From: Rickettsia canadensis str. McKiel
GTDB taxonomy: Bacteria > Pseudomonadota > Alphaproteobacteria > Rickettsiales > Rickettsiaceae
NCBI RefSeq assembly: GCF_000014345.1
Contig: NC_009879.1
Coordinates: 1,069,501-1,133,500, forward strand
Length of the DNA: 64,000 bases
Direction: 5' to 3'
Shown piece after piece: positions 20,598 to 29,124 of the stretch (position 1 is its first letter; every line of letters starts with the position of its first letter). Under the pieces are notes generated by a model. The model was not told the origin of the DNA and did not search any database. It worked only from the letters and a program-made list of their open reading frames with translations. The position numbers were made by a program, and so were the translations under genes.

Positions 20598-21581
20598 ATG
20601 AATATAAATAGCTATAGCACATTATTTATTTTTTCGTTTATAGCAACTGCTATGTTAACATATATATTAACTAAATATCTTCCTGTAATCGGTTTAGTTG
20701 ATGTACCGAGTAGTCGTCGCTCTCATGATAAGATAACACCACGCGGTGGCGGTCTTGCGATTGTAATTGTTGTAATGATTGCTTTGAGCGGGTTTGAATA
20801 TATAACAAGCAATAACCTTGTTAATTCAATAAAAATATTACCATTATTATTAGTAATTGCCTTGGTTTCTTTTTTAGATGACTTAAAAGCTGTACCTATT
20901 CTAATTCGCTTAATAGTCCATTTAATTTGTGCAGCTTTTGCTATTTTTCTTTTCTCACAGGTAAACTCCGTGCATATAATAATATATGCTATTTTAGTTA
21001 TAGCTTTAAGCGGTTTTATTAATATATATAATTTTATGGACGGTATAGATGGTATGAGTTGCATAGAATCTATTCATCTTGCTAGCACTATGCTTATATT
21101 ATGTTTTTTACAATTTTCGGCTATTGATAACCCATATTTTATATCTAGTGTAAATGTTATTATTCTTGGTTGTTCCTGTGGTTTTTTAATATTTAATTGG
21201 CATCCGGCAAAAATATTTTTAGGAGATGTAGGAAGTATTAGCCTTGGATTCTTAACGGGTCTTTGTTTGCTCTTACTTGCTCTTACAAATACTAATTTAT
21301 TTATAGCTTGTGTTATTGCTAGCTTATATTACATTACCGATGCCGTGCTAACCATATTAATTCGGCTACTCAATAAAGAAAAAATTTGGCAACCTCATTT
21401 AAAGCATTTTTTTCAAAAAGCAGTACAAAAAGGTAAGTCTCATAAACAAGTAGTATCGATTATAGCGGTTTGTAATATATTTTTAATAATTATATCGGTT
21501 ACATCTTTATATTTTCCTATAATATCTATAATGCTTGCTTTAGCCGTTATAACTTTAACAGTGCAGAGTTTATTAAAATGA
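20598..21581 (+). CDS. wecA: WecA-like undecaprenyl-phosphate sugar-1-phosphate transferase
   Basis: The 327-residue polytopic membrane protein (about ten hydrophobic segments) belongs to glycosyltransferase family 4. Diagnostic motifs are SSRRSHDKITPRGGG (about 37-51), the Mg-binding FLDDLK, NIYNFMDGIDGM and VFLGDVGS-type KIFLGDVGSISLGF. Such enzymes load a HexNAc phosphate onto undecaprenyl phosphate to start O-antigen or other glycan synthesis at the inner membrane. The presence of DGIDGM and absence of MraY-specific signatures favour WecA over MraY. It overlaps the next gene by 4 bp (ATGA), implying translational coupling. Its 5' end grows out of the radC fossil. Confidence 0.9.
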   Translation: MNINSYSTLFIFSFIATAMLTYILTKYLPVIGLVDVPSSRRSHDKITPRGGGLAIVIVVMIALSGFEYITSNNLVNSIKILPLLLVIALVSFLDDLKAVPILIRLIVHLICAAFAIFLFSQVNSVHIIIYAILVIALSGFINIYNFMDGIDGMSCIESIHLASTMLILCFLQFSAIDNPYFISSVNVIILGCSCGFLIFNWHPAKIFLGDVGSISLGFLTGLCLLLLALTNTNLFIACVIASLYYITDAVLTILIRLLNKEKIWQPHLKHFFQKAVQKGKSHKQVVSIIAVCNIFLIIISVTSLYFPIISIMLALAVITLTVQSLLK

Positions 21582-21895
21582 AACTAATTAAAGAGGATAT
21601 TGATAAAATAATTAGACGTCTATTTGCCAAACAACATCCGTTGCTACCTGAAATCATAATTAACTGGAATAAAATAGTCGGGTTTCACTTCAGCACTAAG
21701 GCCTTACCTTTAAAAATCACCACATATACTTATAAAAAACGGAAAATTAATACTCTATTTATACAAGCAGAAGATAATGCTATTGCAGCAGAATTACCTT
21801 ATTATCAAGATATTATACTAGAACGTATTAAAATTTATTTAGGCTTTGAAGCAATACATCAAATGAATGTAACGTTCTATAAGCAAAAGCCTTAG
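21578..21895 (+). CDS. DUF721 / DciA-like protein
   Basis: The 105-residue protein has the DUF721 pattern: an N-terminal helix, then LPEIIINWNKIVGFHFSTKALPLKI and a basic, strand-forming half with AEDNAIAAELPYYQDIILERI. DciA, the best-known DUF721 member, loads the replicative helicase DnaB in bacteria lacking DnaC. This protein is shorter than typical DciA, so a loader role is inference. It starts inside the wecA stop (ATGA overlap). Its last codon (Pro) and TAG stop lie in the left arm of the 183-bp hairpin, so insertion of that element may have redefined the C-terminus. Confidence 0.72.
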   Translation: MKLIKEDIDKIIRRLFAKQHPLLPEIIINWNKIVGFHFSTKALPLKITTYTYKKRKINTLFIQAEDNAIAAELPYYQDIILERIKIYLGFEAIHQMNVTFYKQKP

Positions 21896-22071
21896 AGGCG
21901 TCTGTCTCTGTAAAGTTATTTTAATTGATAATTAAATTCTTTTTTTGCTATAACTTATAAGTTTTTTTGAAATAGGAACAGCTATTCCAGCAAAAAACTT
22001 ATTAAGTTTCGCTATTAAATCTCTTTAATTATCAATTAAAATAACTTTACAGAGACAGACGCCTCTAAGGC
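21889..22071. repeat. 183-bp perfect-arm palindromic element
   Basis: Positions 21889-21936 (starting gccttagaggcgtctgtctc) and 22024-22071 are exact inverted copies, 48 of 48 bases by eye. The 87-base centre folds further: cttataagtttttt pairs with aaaaaacttattaag and ggaacagctattcc is quasi-palindromic. The whole unit could form one long cruciform. It has a different sequence from the tgtcat/ggatcc elements and is the largest hairpin in the window. Confidence 0.95.
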
Positions 22072-22084
22072 ATGATAATTAAAT

Positions 22085-22455
22085 TATGCTCTCTTCTCGT
22101 GAATTTCCTGAATTAAAATATCTGCCCTAATATTTAATTTTAATGTAATTTTCTAATCATAGACAAAGTATAATAAGCTCTTCTTTTATTAAGCATTTCA
22201 GACACTTTACTTCTTGATACTCTTTTCTAAATCTTTCCTAGAAAGACCAAGCTGCTTCTATCCTAAAATTCATTGCTGCAATTGGATCAGGTGCTTTCTA
22301 TTTTATAATATTTATGCTTATAAGCTTATACTAAGACTGATAATATTTCTAATTTTTCAGCTTTTTGATGAATTTTCTTTTGCATCTAATAAACTATCTA
22401 TTTCTTTTAATGGTTCTTGATATTCTTTTGCTGTTTTTATAATATTTATTTCCAT
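22085..22455 (-). pseudogene. higA: HigA-type antitoxin fossil
   Basis: From ATG at 22455 the minus strand reads MEINIIKTAKEYQEPLKEID then SLLDAKENSS, and after single-base slips AEKLEILSVLV, YYKIE, PDPIAAMNFRIE, LGLSRKDLEKSI, KVSEMLNKRR and LSMIRKLH. This order matches the HigA/HTH-XRE antitoxin family, with the helix-turn-helix in LGLSRKDL through KVSEMLN. At least four frame breaks or stops are present. A good ribosome site (AAGGAG) still precedes the ATG. The 3' end runs into the 183-bp hairpin. Confidence 0.8.
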
Positions 22456-22457
22456 AC

Positions 22458-22520
22458 TCAAATCTCCTTAACATTTATCTTATCATATTCTGCATGCATT
22501 CCCACAAATCTTATGACATT
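22458..22520 (-). pseudogene. higB: HigB-type toxin C-terminal fragment
   Basis: The minus strand encodes NNVIRFVGMHAEYDKINVKE I and a TGA stop immediately ahead of the higA fossil start. IRFVGxHAEYDKI is the usual end of HigB-like (RelE superfamily) mRNA interferase toxins, and toxin-before-antitoxin is the higBA gene order. An RPE-like hairpin begins just upstream, and the rest of the toxin gene is gone. Confidence 0.75.
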
Positions 22521-22595
22521 GTTGTTGCGTAGTTCTTAAAAGTGGTTAATGTCATTCCTGCAAAAGCAGGAATGACACAACAAAGTCAAAGTACA
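22517..22595. repeat. RPE-like element truncating higB
   Basis: The hairpin gtcattcctg (22551-22560) and caggaatgac (22567-22576) is exact, and the outer ends ttgttgttgcg and cacaacaaag also pair. It adjoins the surviving C-terminal codons of higB, so its insertion probably removed or separated the rest of the toxin gene. Confidence 0.75.
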
Positions 22596-22601
22596 TAAAC
22601 A

Positions 22602-22635
22602 AAAAAGGAGTCTTTAAAATTAAAGACTCCTTTTT
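22602..22635 (-). terminator. Hairpin terminator of adr1
   Basis: aaaaaggagtcttta pairs perfectly with taaagactccttttt around a 4-base loop and gives a T tract on the minus strand about 35 bases past the adr1 stop. The T run at the other end would also allow rightward termination. Confidence 0.85.
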
Positions 22636-22670
22636 CGTGTTAATAGCTTGTAAAAAGATTTAATAGCTAA

Positions 22671-23423
22671 TTACATATCAAATCTTAAACCTGCCATTAG
22701 GTTATTACCTTTATAACTGGTTCCACCAAATTTATGTGTAACTCCATACATAGCTTTAGTGGTATTTTTTGTTTTACCGTAATCTGTCCAGCTATAAACG
22801 AGTTCTGCTTTTACACCTTGTGCTACTTCAAATGAAGTACCTAAAGATAATTGATAAGCAAAATTGATTTTATTTTTAGTAGTTAGGCTAGGATTATTAA
22901 CAGTCAAAGTTATACCATTAGCATTTGTAGAAACGTCTTTTCCTGTGATTGTCTCTTTTACCATTGCAAGCCCAACACCAGCACCAGCAAAAACTTTAAA
23001 CATACTTAAATCAACAAAATCTACATAACCATTAAGTAACGCACTTACAATAGTAGGCTTATGTTTTACTATATTACCTCTTGTACTTTTTTTCAGATGC
23101 ACATTTATTACTGTTCCAAGTGTTAAATCGGTTCTTAAATTATCCATGATATAATAACCTACTCCAATATTACCAGTAAAACCAGTATTAGATTTTAGTT
23201 TAAAATCTGTACCTTTAGATATAGAAGGTTTTGTTTTGTTAAAAATCATGGTACCGGCATTAAGTTTTAAATACCATTGATTTTCCATAGAGGATGATGA
23301 TATCGATGAATTAGTAGATGAATCTACAGAGGAATGCATATCGCAATCAGCGAATGAAAGACTGGAAGTTAAAAGTGCTGTGCTTGCAGCTGATATTAAA
23401 AGTAATTTTTTCATATTGTTCAA
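22671..23423 (-). CDS. adr1: Adr1-like outer membrane adhesin (porin-fold)
   Basis: The 250-residue precursor has a signal peptide (MKKLLLISAASTALLTSSLSFA, cut near residue 25), a Ser-rich linker (SSVDSSTNSSISSSS) and an eight-strand OmpX/OmpW-like barrel ending in AGLRFDM. Alternating strands such as WYLKLNAGTMIFN, GFTGNIGVGYYI, FKVFAGAGVGLAMV and VKAELVYSWTDYG are evident. It is clearly paralogous to the next gene; together they correspond to the neighbouring adhesin genes Adr1 and Adr2 known in rickettsiae. Adr proteins bind host serum and cell-surface factors, vitronectin being reported. The gene has its own hairpin terminator. Naming this copy Adr1 relies on gene order. Confidence 0.85.
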   Translation of the reverse strand: MNNMKKLLLISAASTALLTSSLSFADCDMHSSVDSSTNSSISSSSMENQWYLKLNAGTMIFNKTKPSISKGTDFKLKSNTGFTGNIGVGYYIMDNLRTDLTLGTVINVHLKKSTRGNIVKHKPTIVSALLNGYVDFVDLSMFKVFAGAGVGLAMVKETITGKDVSTNANGITLTVNNPSLTTKNKINFAYQLSLGTSFEVAQGVKAELVYSWTDYGKTKNTTKAMYGVTHKFGGTSYKGNNLMAGLRFDM

Positions 23424-23527
23424 TTTTTCCTTTAAATTTTATATTGTTAGTAAAAACGATATTAGATAATAATTTTACAATTTTTACCTAAATTCGATAA
23501 AAAATAGTTTTAAGTGATATTCCTGAC

Positions 23528-23631
23528 TTTGCATCCCACGATCTTGTAGCGGGATCGAACTTAAAATACTAATATAATACTAGTATTTTAAATTATTCTT
23601 TTGGATAACGTGGTCAAGCCACGGTATGACA
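23528..23631. repeat. RPE-like palindromic element
   Basis: The left half (gcatcccacgatcttgtagc gggatc) and right half (ggataacgtggtcaagccac ggtatgac) are imperfect inverted copies; the centre aaaatactaatataatactagtatttt is itself a near-palindrome. It lies between adr2 and adr1. Confidence 0.75.
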
Positions 23632-23670
23632 CTAGGTTATTACTTAAAACTATTAATATTTCTTGTTCAA

Positions 23671-24354
23671 TTATATATCAAATCTTATACTTGCTGTTAA
23701 GTTATGGCTTTGATAACGCATTCCACCGATTTGTACCTTTTGACCTTGGTAAACTACATTTTTACTTTTTGCTTTACCGTCGTTTATCCAGCTATAAGCT
23801 AGTTCTACTTTGACATCATCAGCAATTTGTGCAGAAGTACCTAAAGTTAGCTTGTAAGAGATATTAGTTCTGTTTTTAGTTGTAGATGCAAGACCGGTTA
23901 TCCCGTTATATGTAATTTTCTCTTTAACTAATGCAGGACCAACACCGGCACCGGCAAAAACATCAAATATATTAAAATTAGTTAAATCTACATAGCCGTT
24001 AATAAGTAAACGTGTAATAGTAGGTTTATAGCTTACTGAAACATTAGTACCAGAAAAAGGTACATTAGTCGCAGTTCCAGATTTCTTTAACTTTCCACCA
24101 ATTATAGTACCTAAAGTTAAATCAGTTCTAAAATTTTTGGAAAAATAATAACCGATACCTAAATCAACGGAAACAGTCATATTAGATTTTAATTTAACAC
24201 TAGTTGCCTCATCTTTTTCTTTATTAAACATTGCTGCACCGGCACCTATTCTTAAATACCACTCATTATCCATGCCATCAGCAAATGATAGGGTAGAAGA
24301 TAACATTGTTGCACTTGTAGCAGCTATTAAAAGTAACTTTTTCATGATTAACAC
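23671..24354 (-). CDS. adr2: Adr2-like outer membrane adhesin
   Basis: The 227-residue protein starts with a signal peptide (MKKLLLIAATSATMLSSTLS) and forms an OmpX-like barrel ending in ASIRFDI. Strand motifs NEWYLRIGAGAAMFN, MTVSVDLGIGYYF, FDVFAGAGVGPALVKEKI and VKVELAYSWINDGKAK parallel adr1 closely, indicating tandem duplication. Adr2 of rickettsiae is a small surface barrel that binds vitronectin and supports serum survival. The annotated start includes MLI ahead of MKKLLLI; the second Met (24345) is the better signal-peptide start and follows a ribosome-like GAGGTGT. An inverted dispersed repeat lies in its upstream region. Confidence 0.86.
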   Translation of the reverse strand: MLIMKKLLLIAATSATMLSSTLSFADGMDNEWYLRIGAGAAMFNKEKDEATSVKLKSNMTVSVDLGIGYYFSKNFRTDLTLGTIIGGKLKKSGTATNVPFSGTNVSVSYKPTITRLLINGYVDLTNFNIFDVFAGAGVGPALVKEKITYNGITGLASTTKNRTNISYKLTLGTSAQIADDVKVELAYSWINDGKAKSKNVVYQGQKVQIGGMRYQSHNLTASIRFDI

Positions 24355-24475
24355 CTCAAATTAATTAAACATTATCTCAATAGCATATAACATATTATAT
24401 TTTTTAGTGCTATATTTAATCGGCAATTAGACTCATAGAAAAAGCTTTTATTAAGTTTTGTGACAAAATAAACAC

Positions 24476-24605
24476 ATATATTCCCCACTTGAACAATTGA
24501 CTAAGTCATCCTACAAGAACTATGGTCTCACGTTAATTAATATACGCTCCATTCCTCACTCTGTGGATTCCTTACTCTTTTTCAAGTTGAACTTCATATA
24601 ACTAA
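24476..24605 (-). repeat. Dispersed repeat family, inverted copy C
   Basis: Read on the minus strand it carries the family landmarks in order: gaagttcaacttgaaaaaga gtaaggaatc, gaatggagcgtatattaatt, a diverged centre, and ttcaagtggggaatata at the far end. It occupies the space between fdxA and adr2 and so lies where the adr2 promoter should be. Confidence 0.72.
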
Positions 24606-24609
24606 CTAT

Positions 24610-24954
24610 TCATTTTACTTTGGAGTATACTTCAGTACACATGTATTTATTAAACTTATCTTTCTCATCTTTAAATTTATCGGCATCAGTTAAAGCAGGC
24701 CTTTTTTTGGTAATATTTTTCCATCCCTTATTCTCTATAAAGTCTTTTGCACGTTCTACCCATTCTATTAACTCCGGTGATTCAGGTTTGATGGCATCTA
24801 TAGGACAATCAGGAATACACACGCCGCAATCTATACATTCATCGGGGTTAATGACTAGCATTAATTCACCTTCATAGAAGCAGTCTACAGGACATACTTC
24901 AACGCAATCGGTATATTTACATTTTACACATTCATCGGTTACAACATAAGTCAT
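24610..24954 (-). CDS. fdxA: 7Fe-type ferredoxin FdxA
   Basis: The 114-residue soluble ferredoxin carries [17 protein letters not shown] at the N-terminus, where the altered spacing fits a [3Fe-4S] plus [4Fe-4S] protein, and [12 protein letters not shown] for the second cluster. The C-terminal helical tail (from about residue 60) is typical of the Azotobacter-type FdxA family. It transfers electrons in the cytoplasm, the partner not being evident here. The start is 4 bp after the ccmC stop, so the two genes are probably co-transcribed from ccmC. Confidence 0.95.
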   Translation of the reverse strand: MTYVVTDECVKCKYTDCVEVCPVDCFYEGELMLVINPDECIDCGVCIPDCPIDAIKPESPELIEWVERAKDFIENKGWKNITKKRPALTDADKFKDEKDKFNKYMCTEVYSKVK

Positions 24955-24958
24955 TTTA

Positions 24959-25648
24959 TTATCGATTCTTAATTTTATAAATTAATACAGAAGTACGCAT
25001 AGTGAGTATTAATAAAAAATATAGCACAAAACTTATAAACATAATAATTAAGGGTTTTAACATTGAAGAATGAATAGTAGGAGAACCAAGCCTTAAAACA
25101 CTAGCTGGCTGATGCAGGCTATACCAAATATTTACCGAGAATTTTACTATCGGTATGTTAATCAAACCGATAAGAGCAATAATCGAAGCAGGATTTTGTG
25201 TCTTTCTTATATTATCCGCACTATTCACTATTATAATATAGCTTAAATATAATAAAAATAATATAAGCATAGAGGTAAGTCTTGCATCCCAAACCCACCA
25301 TGTTCCCCATATAGGCTTTCCCCATAAAGAGCCTGTTACTAAACTAATCAAAGTAAAATTAGCGCCAATGTAACTAGAAGCTACAGCTAACAAATAGCTA
25401 ATAGTAGTTTTCCATACTAAATAACTAAAGCTGCATGCTGCCATAAAAATATAAATACCAAGGGCCATCCAAGAAGCAGGTACATGAACATACATAATGC
25501 GTACAAACGCACCTTGTTGATAATCTACCGGCGAAACTATGAGAGCTAAATAAAGACCTATAACCATTATTACGAAAGTAGATATAGTTAATATAGGTAT
25601 TATAACCTTTGATAATTTATTAAAATAATATGGGGTTAATATTAACAT
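24959..25648 (-). CDS. ccmC: Heme exporter protein CcmC
   Basis: The 229-residue inner-membrane protein has six hydrophobic helices and the heme-handling tryptophan-rich motif [15 protein letters not shown] (about 116-130). The flanking conserved His residues ([12 protein letters not shown] and [10 protein letters not shown]) are both present. CcmC places heme on the chaperone CcmE during cytochrome c maturation at the periplasmic face. Other ccm genes are not in this window; in rickettsiae they are scattered. The start [14 protein letters not shown] is reasonable for the first cytoplasmic segment. It leads the ccmC-fdxA pair. Confidence 0.94.
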   Translation of the reverse strand: MLILTPYYFNKLSKVIIPILTISTFVIMVIGLYLALIVSPVDYQQGAFVRIMYVHVPASWMALGIYIFMAACSFSYLVWKTTISYLLAVASSYIGANFTLISLVTGSLWGKPIWGTWWVWDARLTSMLILFLLYLSYIIIVNSADNIRKTQNPASIIALIGLINIPIVKFSVNIWYSLHQPASVLRLGSPTIHSSMLKPLIIMFISFVLYFLLILTMRTSVLIYKIKNR

Positions 25649-25704
25649 ATTTTATACTCTCAATGTCATTCCTAGTTAAAAGCAATGCTGTTATACGACT
25701 ATAT

Positions 25705-25787
25705 ATGTCATTCGCACTTACGCTGGAATGACATTTGGGCTATTTTTCGCGCCATGCAACAATCTCCCACTTTCACTGGAATGACAT
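25705..25787. repeat. RPE-like element in the tadA 3' end
   Basis: atgtcattcgc (25705-25715) pairs with the inverted gctggaatgacat (25722-25734), and a second copy of the ctggaatgaca arm follows near 25776. The minus-strand reading gives the tail of TadA and its TGA stop. Confidence 0.75.
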
Positions 25788-26310
25788 CATTTGAGTTACG
25801 TAACAATGCTCTACCATGATTAGGAATAGTAGTTCTTATTTTTTTAAAAAACTCTTTCATTAATAGTCCCGAATCTTCGGCAAGAATTCCACTATATATT
25901 TCTGGTCTATGAAAACAAGCACTACTGTTAAAATATCGCAAATTACTTTCAACAGCCCCATGTTTAGGATCAGATACTCCATAAAACAAACGTTTCAACC
26001 TGCTATGGCTAATCGCTGCCGCACACATAGCACAAGGCTCTAAAGTAACATAAATATCATAATCATTTAAATTCTTACAAGATATAATGTTACATGCTTC
26101 ATTAATAGTAATGATTTCAGCATGATAAAGAGCATTGTTTTTTTCTTCGGTATTATTATAACTACTAGCAATAATTTTCTGGTTTAATCTATCTACAATC
26201 ACTGCTCCAACCGGAACTTCATTTTTATCAAAAGCAATCCTAGCTTGTTTTAAAGCTTGCTGCATGAAAAAGTTATTAAAACTAGTTTCTTTATCTAACA
26301 ATAGATTCAC
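25708..26310 (-). CDS. tadA: tRNA adenosine(34) deaminase TadA with RPE-derived tail
   Basis: This is the tRNA wobble adenosine deaminase that makes inosine 34. The zinc site is intact: HAE in [13 protein letters not shown] (about 70) and PCAMC in [15 protein letters not shown] (about 103). The conserved [12 protein letters not shown] segment follows. The 200-residue length exceeds the usual 150-165. The extra C-terminus from about residue 166 ([16 protein letters not shown] and on) is encoded by the RPE-like element, which also supplies the stop. Its start overlaps the upstream CDF gene by 20 bp; the next in-frame Met (26265) would remove the overlap and is an alternative. Confidence 0.92.
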   Translation of the reverse strand: MNLLLDKETSFNNFFMQQALKQARIAFDKNEVPVGAVIVDRLNQKIIASSYNNTEEKNNALYHAEIITINEACNIISCKNLNDYDIYVTLEPCAMCAAAISHSRLKRLFYGVSDPKHGAVESNLRYFNSSACFHRPEIYSGILAEDSGLLMKEFFKKIRTTIPNHGRALLRNSNDVIPVKVGDCCMARKIAQMSFQRKCE

Positions 26311-27211
26311 GATAATTTACATGTTCTTCAAGTCCATGAGGATCTTGGTGAATAATTATTTCAGCTTCCGGAAATTCCTGTAATATTTCAAAAGCAATTT
26401 CATCACTAATTTTATGAGCATTATAAAGCGACATATTGCCGTCTATTTCCAAATGGCACTGGATAAAAGCTTTTTGACCAGCATATCTAGTTTTCATTTC
26501 GTGCATACCTTGCACACCTAAATGGTTATTAATTATCGAGATAATTTTTTGCCTATCTTGTTCAGGTAATTCATGATCTACTAAATTTTTAAATGCCTTT
26601 CTAAATAAAGAATAAGAAGCGTAAAATATATATAATGCAATAACCACACCAAATAATGAATCAACAAACCAAAAATGATCGCTTAAATTTATAGAGATAA
26701 TTACTATAACATTAGTTAGTAAGTCTGTGAAATAATGAAGCTTATCAGCTTTTACTATCTCCGATCCTGTTTTTTTAATTACATAAGTTTGATAAAGTAC
26801 TAAAATAATTGTTAAGAATATACATACATACATTACTTTAGTACCGTCGCTAATATTCTCTGGTTTTGTTTTTTCAAATAAAGATTTAAGTGAAGAAAAA
26901 CCTATAAAAAAAGCTGAAGCAAAGAAAAATATCGATTGAGAAAAAATTGTTAAATCCTGCATTTTTTCATGCCCGAATCGATGATGATGATCAGGTGGTT
27001 GCAAAGCAAATCTTACAGCTATTAAATTAATAAAAGAGGATATTATATCAAGCATCGAGTCAATTAAAGAAGCAAGTATTGATTGTGAATCGGTAACAAT
27101 CCAAGCATATAATTTTATACTTAAAATAATTAATGCCATAGTAACAGATAAATAAGATGCTGATTTTATTAATCGACTACAGCTATTAGTATCCATGACA
27201 AATCTTTCCAA
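26291..27211 (-). CDS. Cation diffusion facilitator (CDF) metal exporter
   Basis: The 306-residue protein has six predicted membrane helices in its first 210 residues and a cytosolic C-terminal metal-sensing domain. Family signatures are [13 protein letters not shown] (metal-binding Asp pair in helix II), [14 protein letters not shown], and [13 protein letters not shown] (His and Asp of helix V). The C-terminal ENHLGV-like stretch [18 protein letters not shown] and HLEID are typical of FieF-type transporters. These export Zn2+ or Fe2+ in exchange for protons; specificity cannot be read with confidence. It is followed by an overlapping tadA and is divergent from the 17 kDa antigen gene. Confidence 0.9.
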   Translation of the reverse strand: MERFVMDTNSCSRLIKSASYLSVTMALIILSIKLYAWIVTDSQSILASLIDSMLDIISSFINLIAVRFALQPPDHHHRFGHEKMQDLTIFSQSIFFFASAFFIGFSSLKSLFEKTKPENISDGTKVMYVCIFLTIILVLYQTYVIKKTGSEIVKADKLHYFTDLLTNVIVIISINLSDHFWFVDSLFGVVIALYIFYASYSLFRKAFKNLVDHELPEQDRQKIISIINNHLGVQGMHEMKTRYAGQKAFIQCHLEIDGNMSLYNAHKISDEIAFEILQEFPEAEIIIHQDPHGLEEHVNYRESIVR

Positions 27212-27263
27212 TTTACTTTTGTTAGTTTAACAAAGAAAATATAAAATTCAATGAGTTTTATAC

Positions 27264-27290
27264 TTTACAAAATTCTAAAAACCATATACT
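27264..27290 (+). promoter_or_regulatory. Candidate promoter of the 17 kDa antigen gene
   Basis: TTTACA (27264-27269) and TATACT (27285-27290) are good sigma-70 hexamers, but spaced only 15 bp. A transcript would begin near 27297, about 30 bases before the ATG, and include the ribosome site AGAGGA. The short spacing lowers confidence. Confidence 0.5.
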
Positions 27291-27325
27291 TAATTAAATA
27301 ATATATTAATTAAAGAGGATTTAAT

Positions 27326-27805
27326 ATGAAACTATTATCTAAAATTATGATTATAGCTCTTGTAGCTTTTATGTTACAAGCATGTACCGGTTCAGGCGGT
27401 ATGAATAAGCAAGGTAGCGGTACGCTAATTGGCGGTACGGCAGGTGCGTTACTGGGTTCCCAGTTCGGTAAGGGTAAAGGACAGCTTATTGGAGTAGGTG
27501 CTGGAGCATTACTAGGTGCTATCCTTGGTAATCAAATTGGTGCAGGCATGGACGAGCAGGATAGAAGACTTGCAGAACTCACCTCGCAAAGAGCGTTAGA
27601 AACAACACCTAGCGGTACTAGCATAGAATGGCGTAATCCAGATAACGGTAATTACGGTTATGTAACACCTAGCAAAACTTATAAAAATAGCACTGGTCAA
27701 TATTGCCGTGAGTACACTCAAACAGTTGTAATAGGTGGAAAACAGCAAAAAGCATACGGTAATGCATGTCGCCAACCTGATGGACAATGGCAAGTTGTAA
27801 ATTGA
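27326..27805 (+). CDS. omp: 17 kDa surface lipoprotein antigen
   Basis: The 159-residue precursor is the rickettsial genus-common 17 kDa antigen. It has a lipoprotein signal peptide ending in the lipobox LQAC (Cys20). A glycine-zipper region follows ([20 protein letters not shown] and [20 protein letters not shown], about 32-74) that can insert into or pack against membranes. The C-terminal half is hydrophilic and contains [14 protein letters not shown] and [12 protein letters not shown]. The protein is expected to be lipid-anchored in the outer membrane. The ribosome site AGAGGA lies 7 bases before ATG. It is a monocistronic gene bounded by an RPE-like element. Confidence 0.98.
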   Translation: MKLLSKIMIIALVAFMLQACTGSGGMNKQGSGTLIGGTAGALLGSQFGKGKGQLIGVGAGALLGAILGNQIGAGMDEQDRRLAELTSQRALETTPSGTSIEWRNPDNGNYGYVTPSKTYKNSTGQYCREYTQTVVIGGKQQKAYGNACRQPDGQWQVVN

Positions 27806-27816
27806 TAAGTAGTGCT

Positions 27817-27929
27817 ATGTTATTCCCGTGAAAGCAGGAATTCAGAAAAAATTTAAAAAAGACTGGAACCCACTACAAGTTCGTGGGATGATACAAAAAA
27901 CTGGATTCCAGCTTTCGCGGGAATAACAT
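27817..27929. repeat. RPE-like palindromic element
   Basis: The left arm atgttattcccgtgaaagca and the right arm ending gctttcgcgggaataacat are long inverted copies, with a second inverted pair (gactggaaccca / tcgtgggatgat) nested inside. It separates the 17 kDa antigen gene from the PEBP-family gene. Confidence 0.85.
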
Positions 27930-27957
27930 ACACAACACTCATAGAGAGTAAATAATT

Positions 27958-28416
27958 ATGACTTTTATAATAACAAGTATGGCACTTAAACATAATAACC
28001 ATATTCCTGATAAATTCACTTGTAAAGGACAAAATGTTTCACCGCATTTAGAGTCGAATAATGCTCCTTCAGATACTAAAGCTTTTACACTTATCATGGA
28101 TGATCTGGATGCACCGGTAGAAATAGCACCGCCGCACGATAAGGATCATTGGATAATATATACTGCTTTTATTAGTGAGCCTTCAGAAGGACAAATAGAT
28201 AGCAATATTAAAATTTTAAATAATAGCTGGAAAGAAAAAAAATACGGTAGTTCTTGTCCGCCTACCGGTAAACCTCATCGTTATTTTTGCAAACTATACA
28301 CTCTAAATGATTATCTTGAACTTGATGAGAATGCTAGCAAACAAGATTTAGTATTAGCTTTGCTAAAACAATTTACTTACCGATGCAGAACTAATAGGAA
28401 TTTATTCCATAGATAA
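27958..28416 (+). CDS. YbhB/YbcL-family (PEBP-like) protein
   Basis: The 152-residue protein has the bacterial Raf-kinase-inhibitor-like/PEBP pattern: FTCKGQNVSPHLE near 20, then TLIMDDLDAPV, DHWIIYTAF, the ligand-site segment YGSSCPPTGKPHRYFCKLYTL and a C-terminal helix. PEBP proteins bind phosphate-bearing or phospholipid-like ligands, but the role of bacterial members is mostly unknown. It ends 4 bp before the ZnuC-like gene and is likely co-transcribed with it; no functional link is evident. Confidence 0.88.
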   Translation: MTFIITSMALKHNNHIPDKFTCKGQNVSPHLESNNAPSDTKAFTLIMDDLDAPVEIAPPHDKDHWIIYTAFISEPSEGQIDSNIKILNNSWKEKKYGSSCPPTGKPHRYFCKLYTLNDYLELDENASKQDLVLALLKQFTYRCRTNRNLFHR

Positions 28417-28420
28417 ATAA

Positions 28421-29122
28421 ATGGAAAAACCTATAATAGAGTTTCGTAACGTATCTAAAAAATTCGGTAATAAATTGCCGATAAATAACGTTAGTTTCAC
28501 TGTCAGAAAAAATAACATTACTACTTTAATCGGACCTAACGGTGCAGGTAAAACTACCATAGTACGATTAATGCTTGGACTTGAAAAACCGACAAGTGGT
28601 GAGATCATAATAAATCCCAAATTAAAAATTGGATATGTACCGCAGAAGTTTGGGCTAAGCCCTGATTTACCTATCACAGTGAAAAAATTTTTAGATCTAT
28701 TAGCACCAAATAACTTCAATAACAATATTAAAGAAATTAACTCGTTTATTGATTTAGAACATATAAAAGATCAAGAAATTTCTAAGCTCTCAGGAGGGCA
28801 GTTTCAGAAAGTGGTTCTTGCATGTTCAATAGTTAATAATCCCGACTTAATTATTTTAGATGAACCGTTGCAGTCTTTAGACGTAACGAGTCAACAAGAA
28901 TTTTACTGGCTTATTAATATGATACGTAAAAAGATAAATATTACGGTTTTTATGATCTCGCACGATTTATTTACTGTAATAAAAAACTCTGATCAAGTGA
29001 TATGCTTAAACAGTCACATATGCTGCAGCGGAATACCAAACAAAATAACTCCTAACTCTGAATTTTCAAATGCACTTTCTTCTCTAGGATTCTATACTCA
29101 CTACCACGATCATAGGCATTAG
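28421..29122 (+). CDS. znuC: ZnuC-like ABC transporter ATPase
   Basis: The 233-residue ATPase has Walker [10 protein letters not shown] (about 38-46), the Q-loop in YVPQKFG, signature LSGGQFQKV (about 126), Walker [13 protein letters not shown] and the switch His in MISHDL. The similarity is to metal-type importers, and the His-rich end HYHDHRH is in keeping with zinc handling. Such a subunit powers a membrane permease and works with a periplasmic zinc-binding protein. Neither of those is in this window, so partners must be encoded elsewhere. Its stop lies 2 bp from the stop of convergent uvrA. Confidence 0.87.
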   Translation: MEKPIIEFRNVSKKFGNKLPINNVSFTVRKNNITTLIGPNGAGKTTIVRLMLGLEKPTSGEIIINPKLKIGYVPQKFGLSPDLPITVKKFLDLLAPNNFNNNIKEINSFIDLEHIKDQEISKLSGGQFQKVVLACSIVNNPDLIILDEPLQSLDVTSQQEFYWLINMIRKKINITVFMISHDLFTVIKNSDQVICLNSHICCSGIPNKITPNSEFSNALSSLGFYTHYHDHRH

Positions 29123-29124
29123 AC

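Noticed and set aside
22214-22420. 68-codon plus-strand frame
   Set aside because: It is antisense to recognisable HigA fragments and has no family match or ribosome site.
22095-22455. Functional antitoxin gene
   Set aside because: The start and ribosome site are intact but multiple frameshifts and stops break the helix-turn-helix region.
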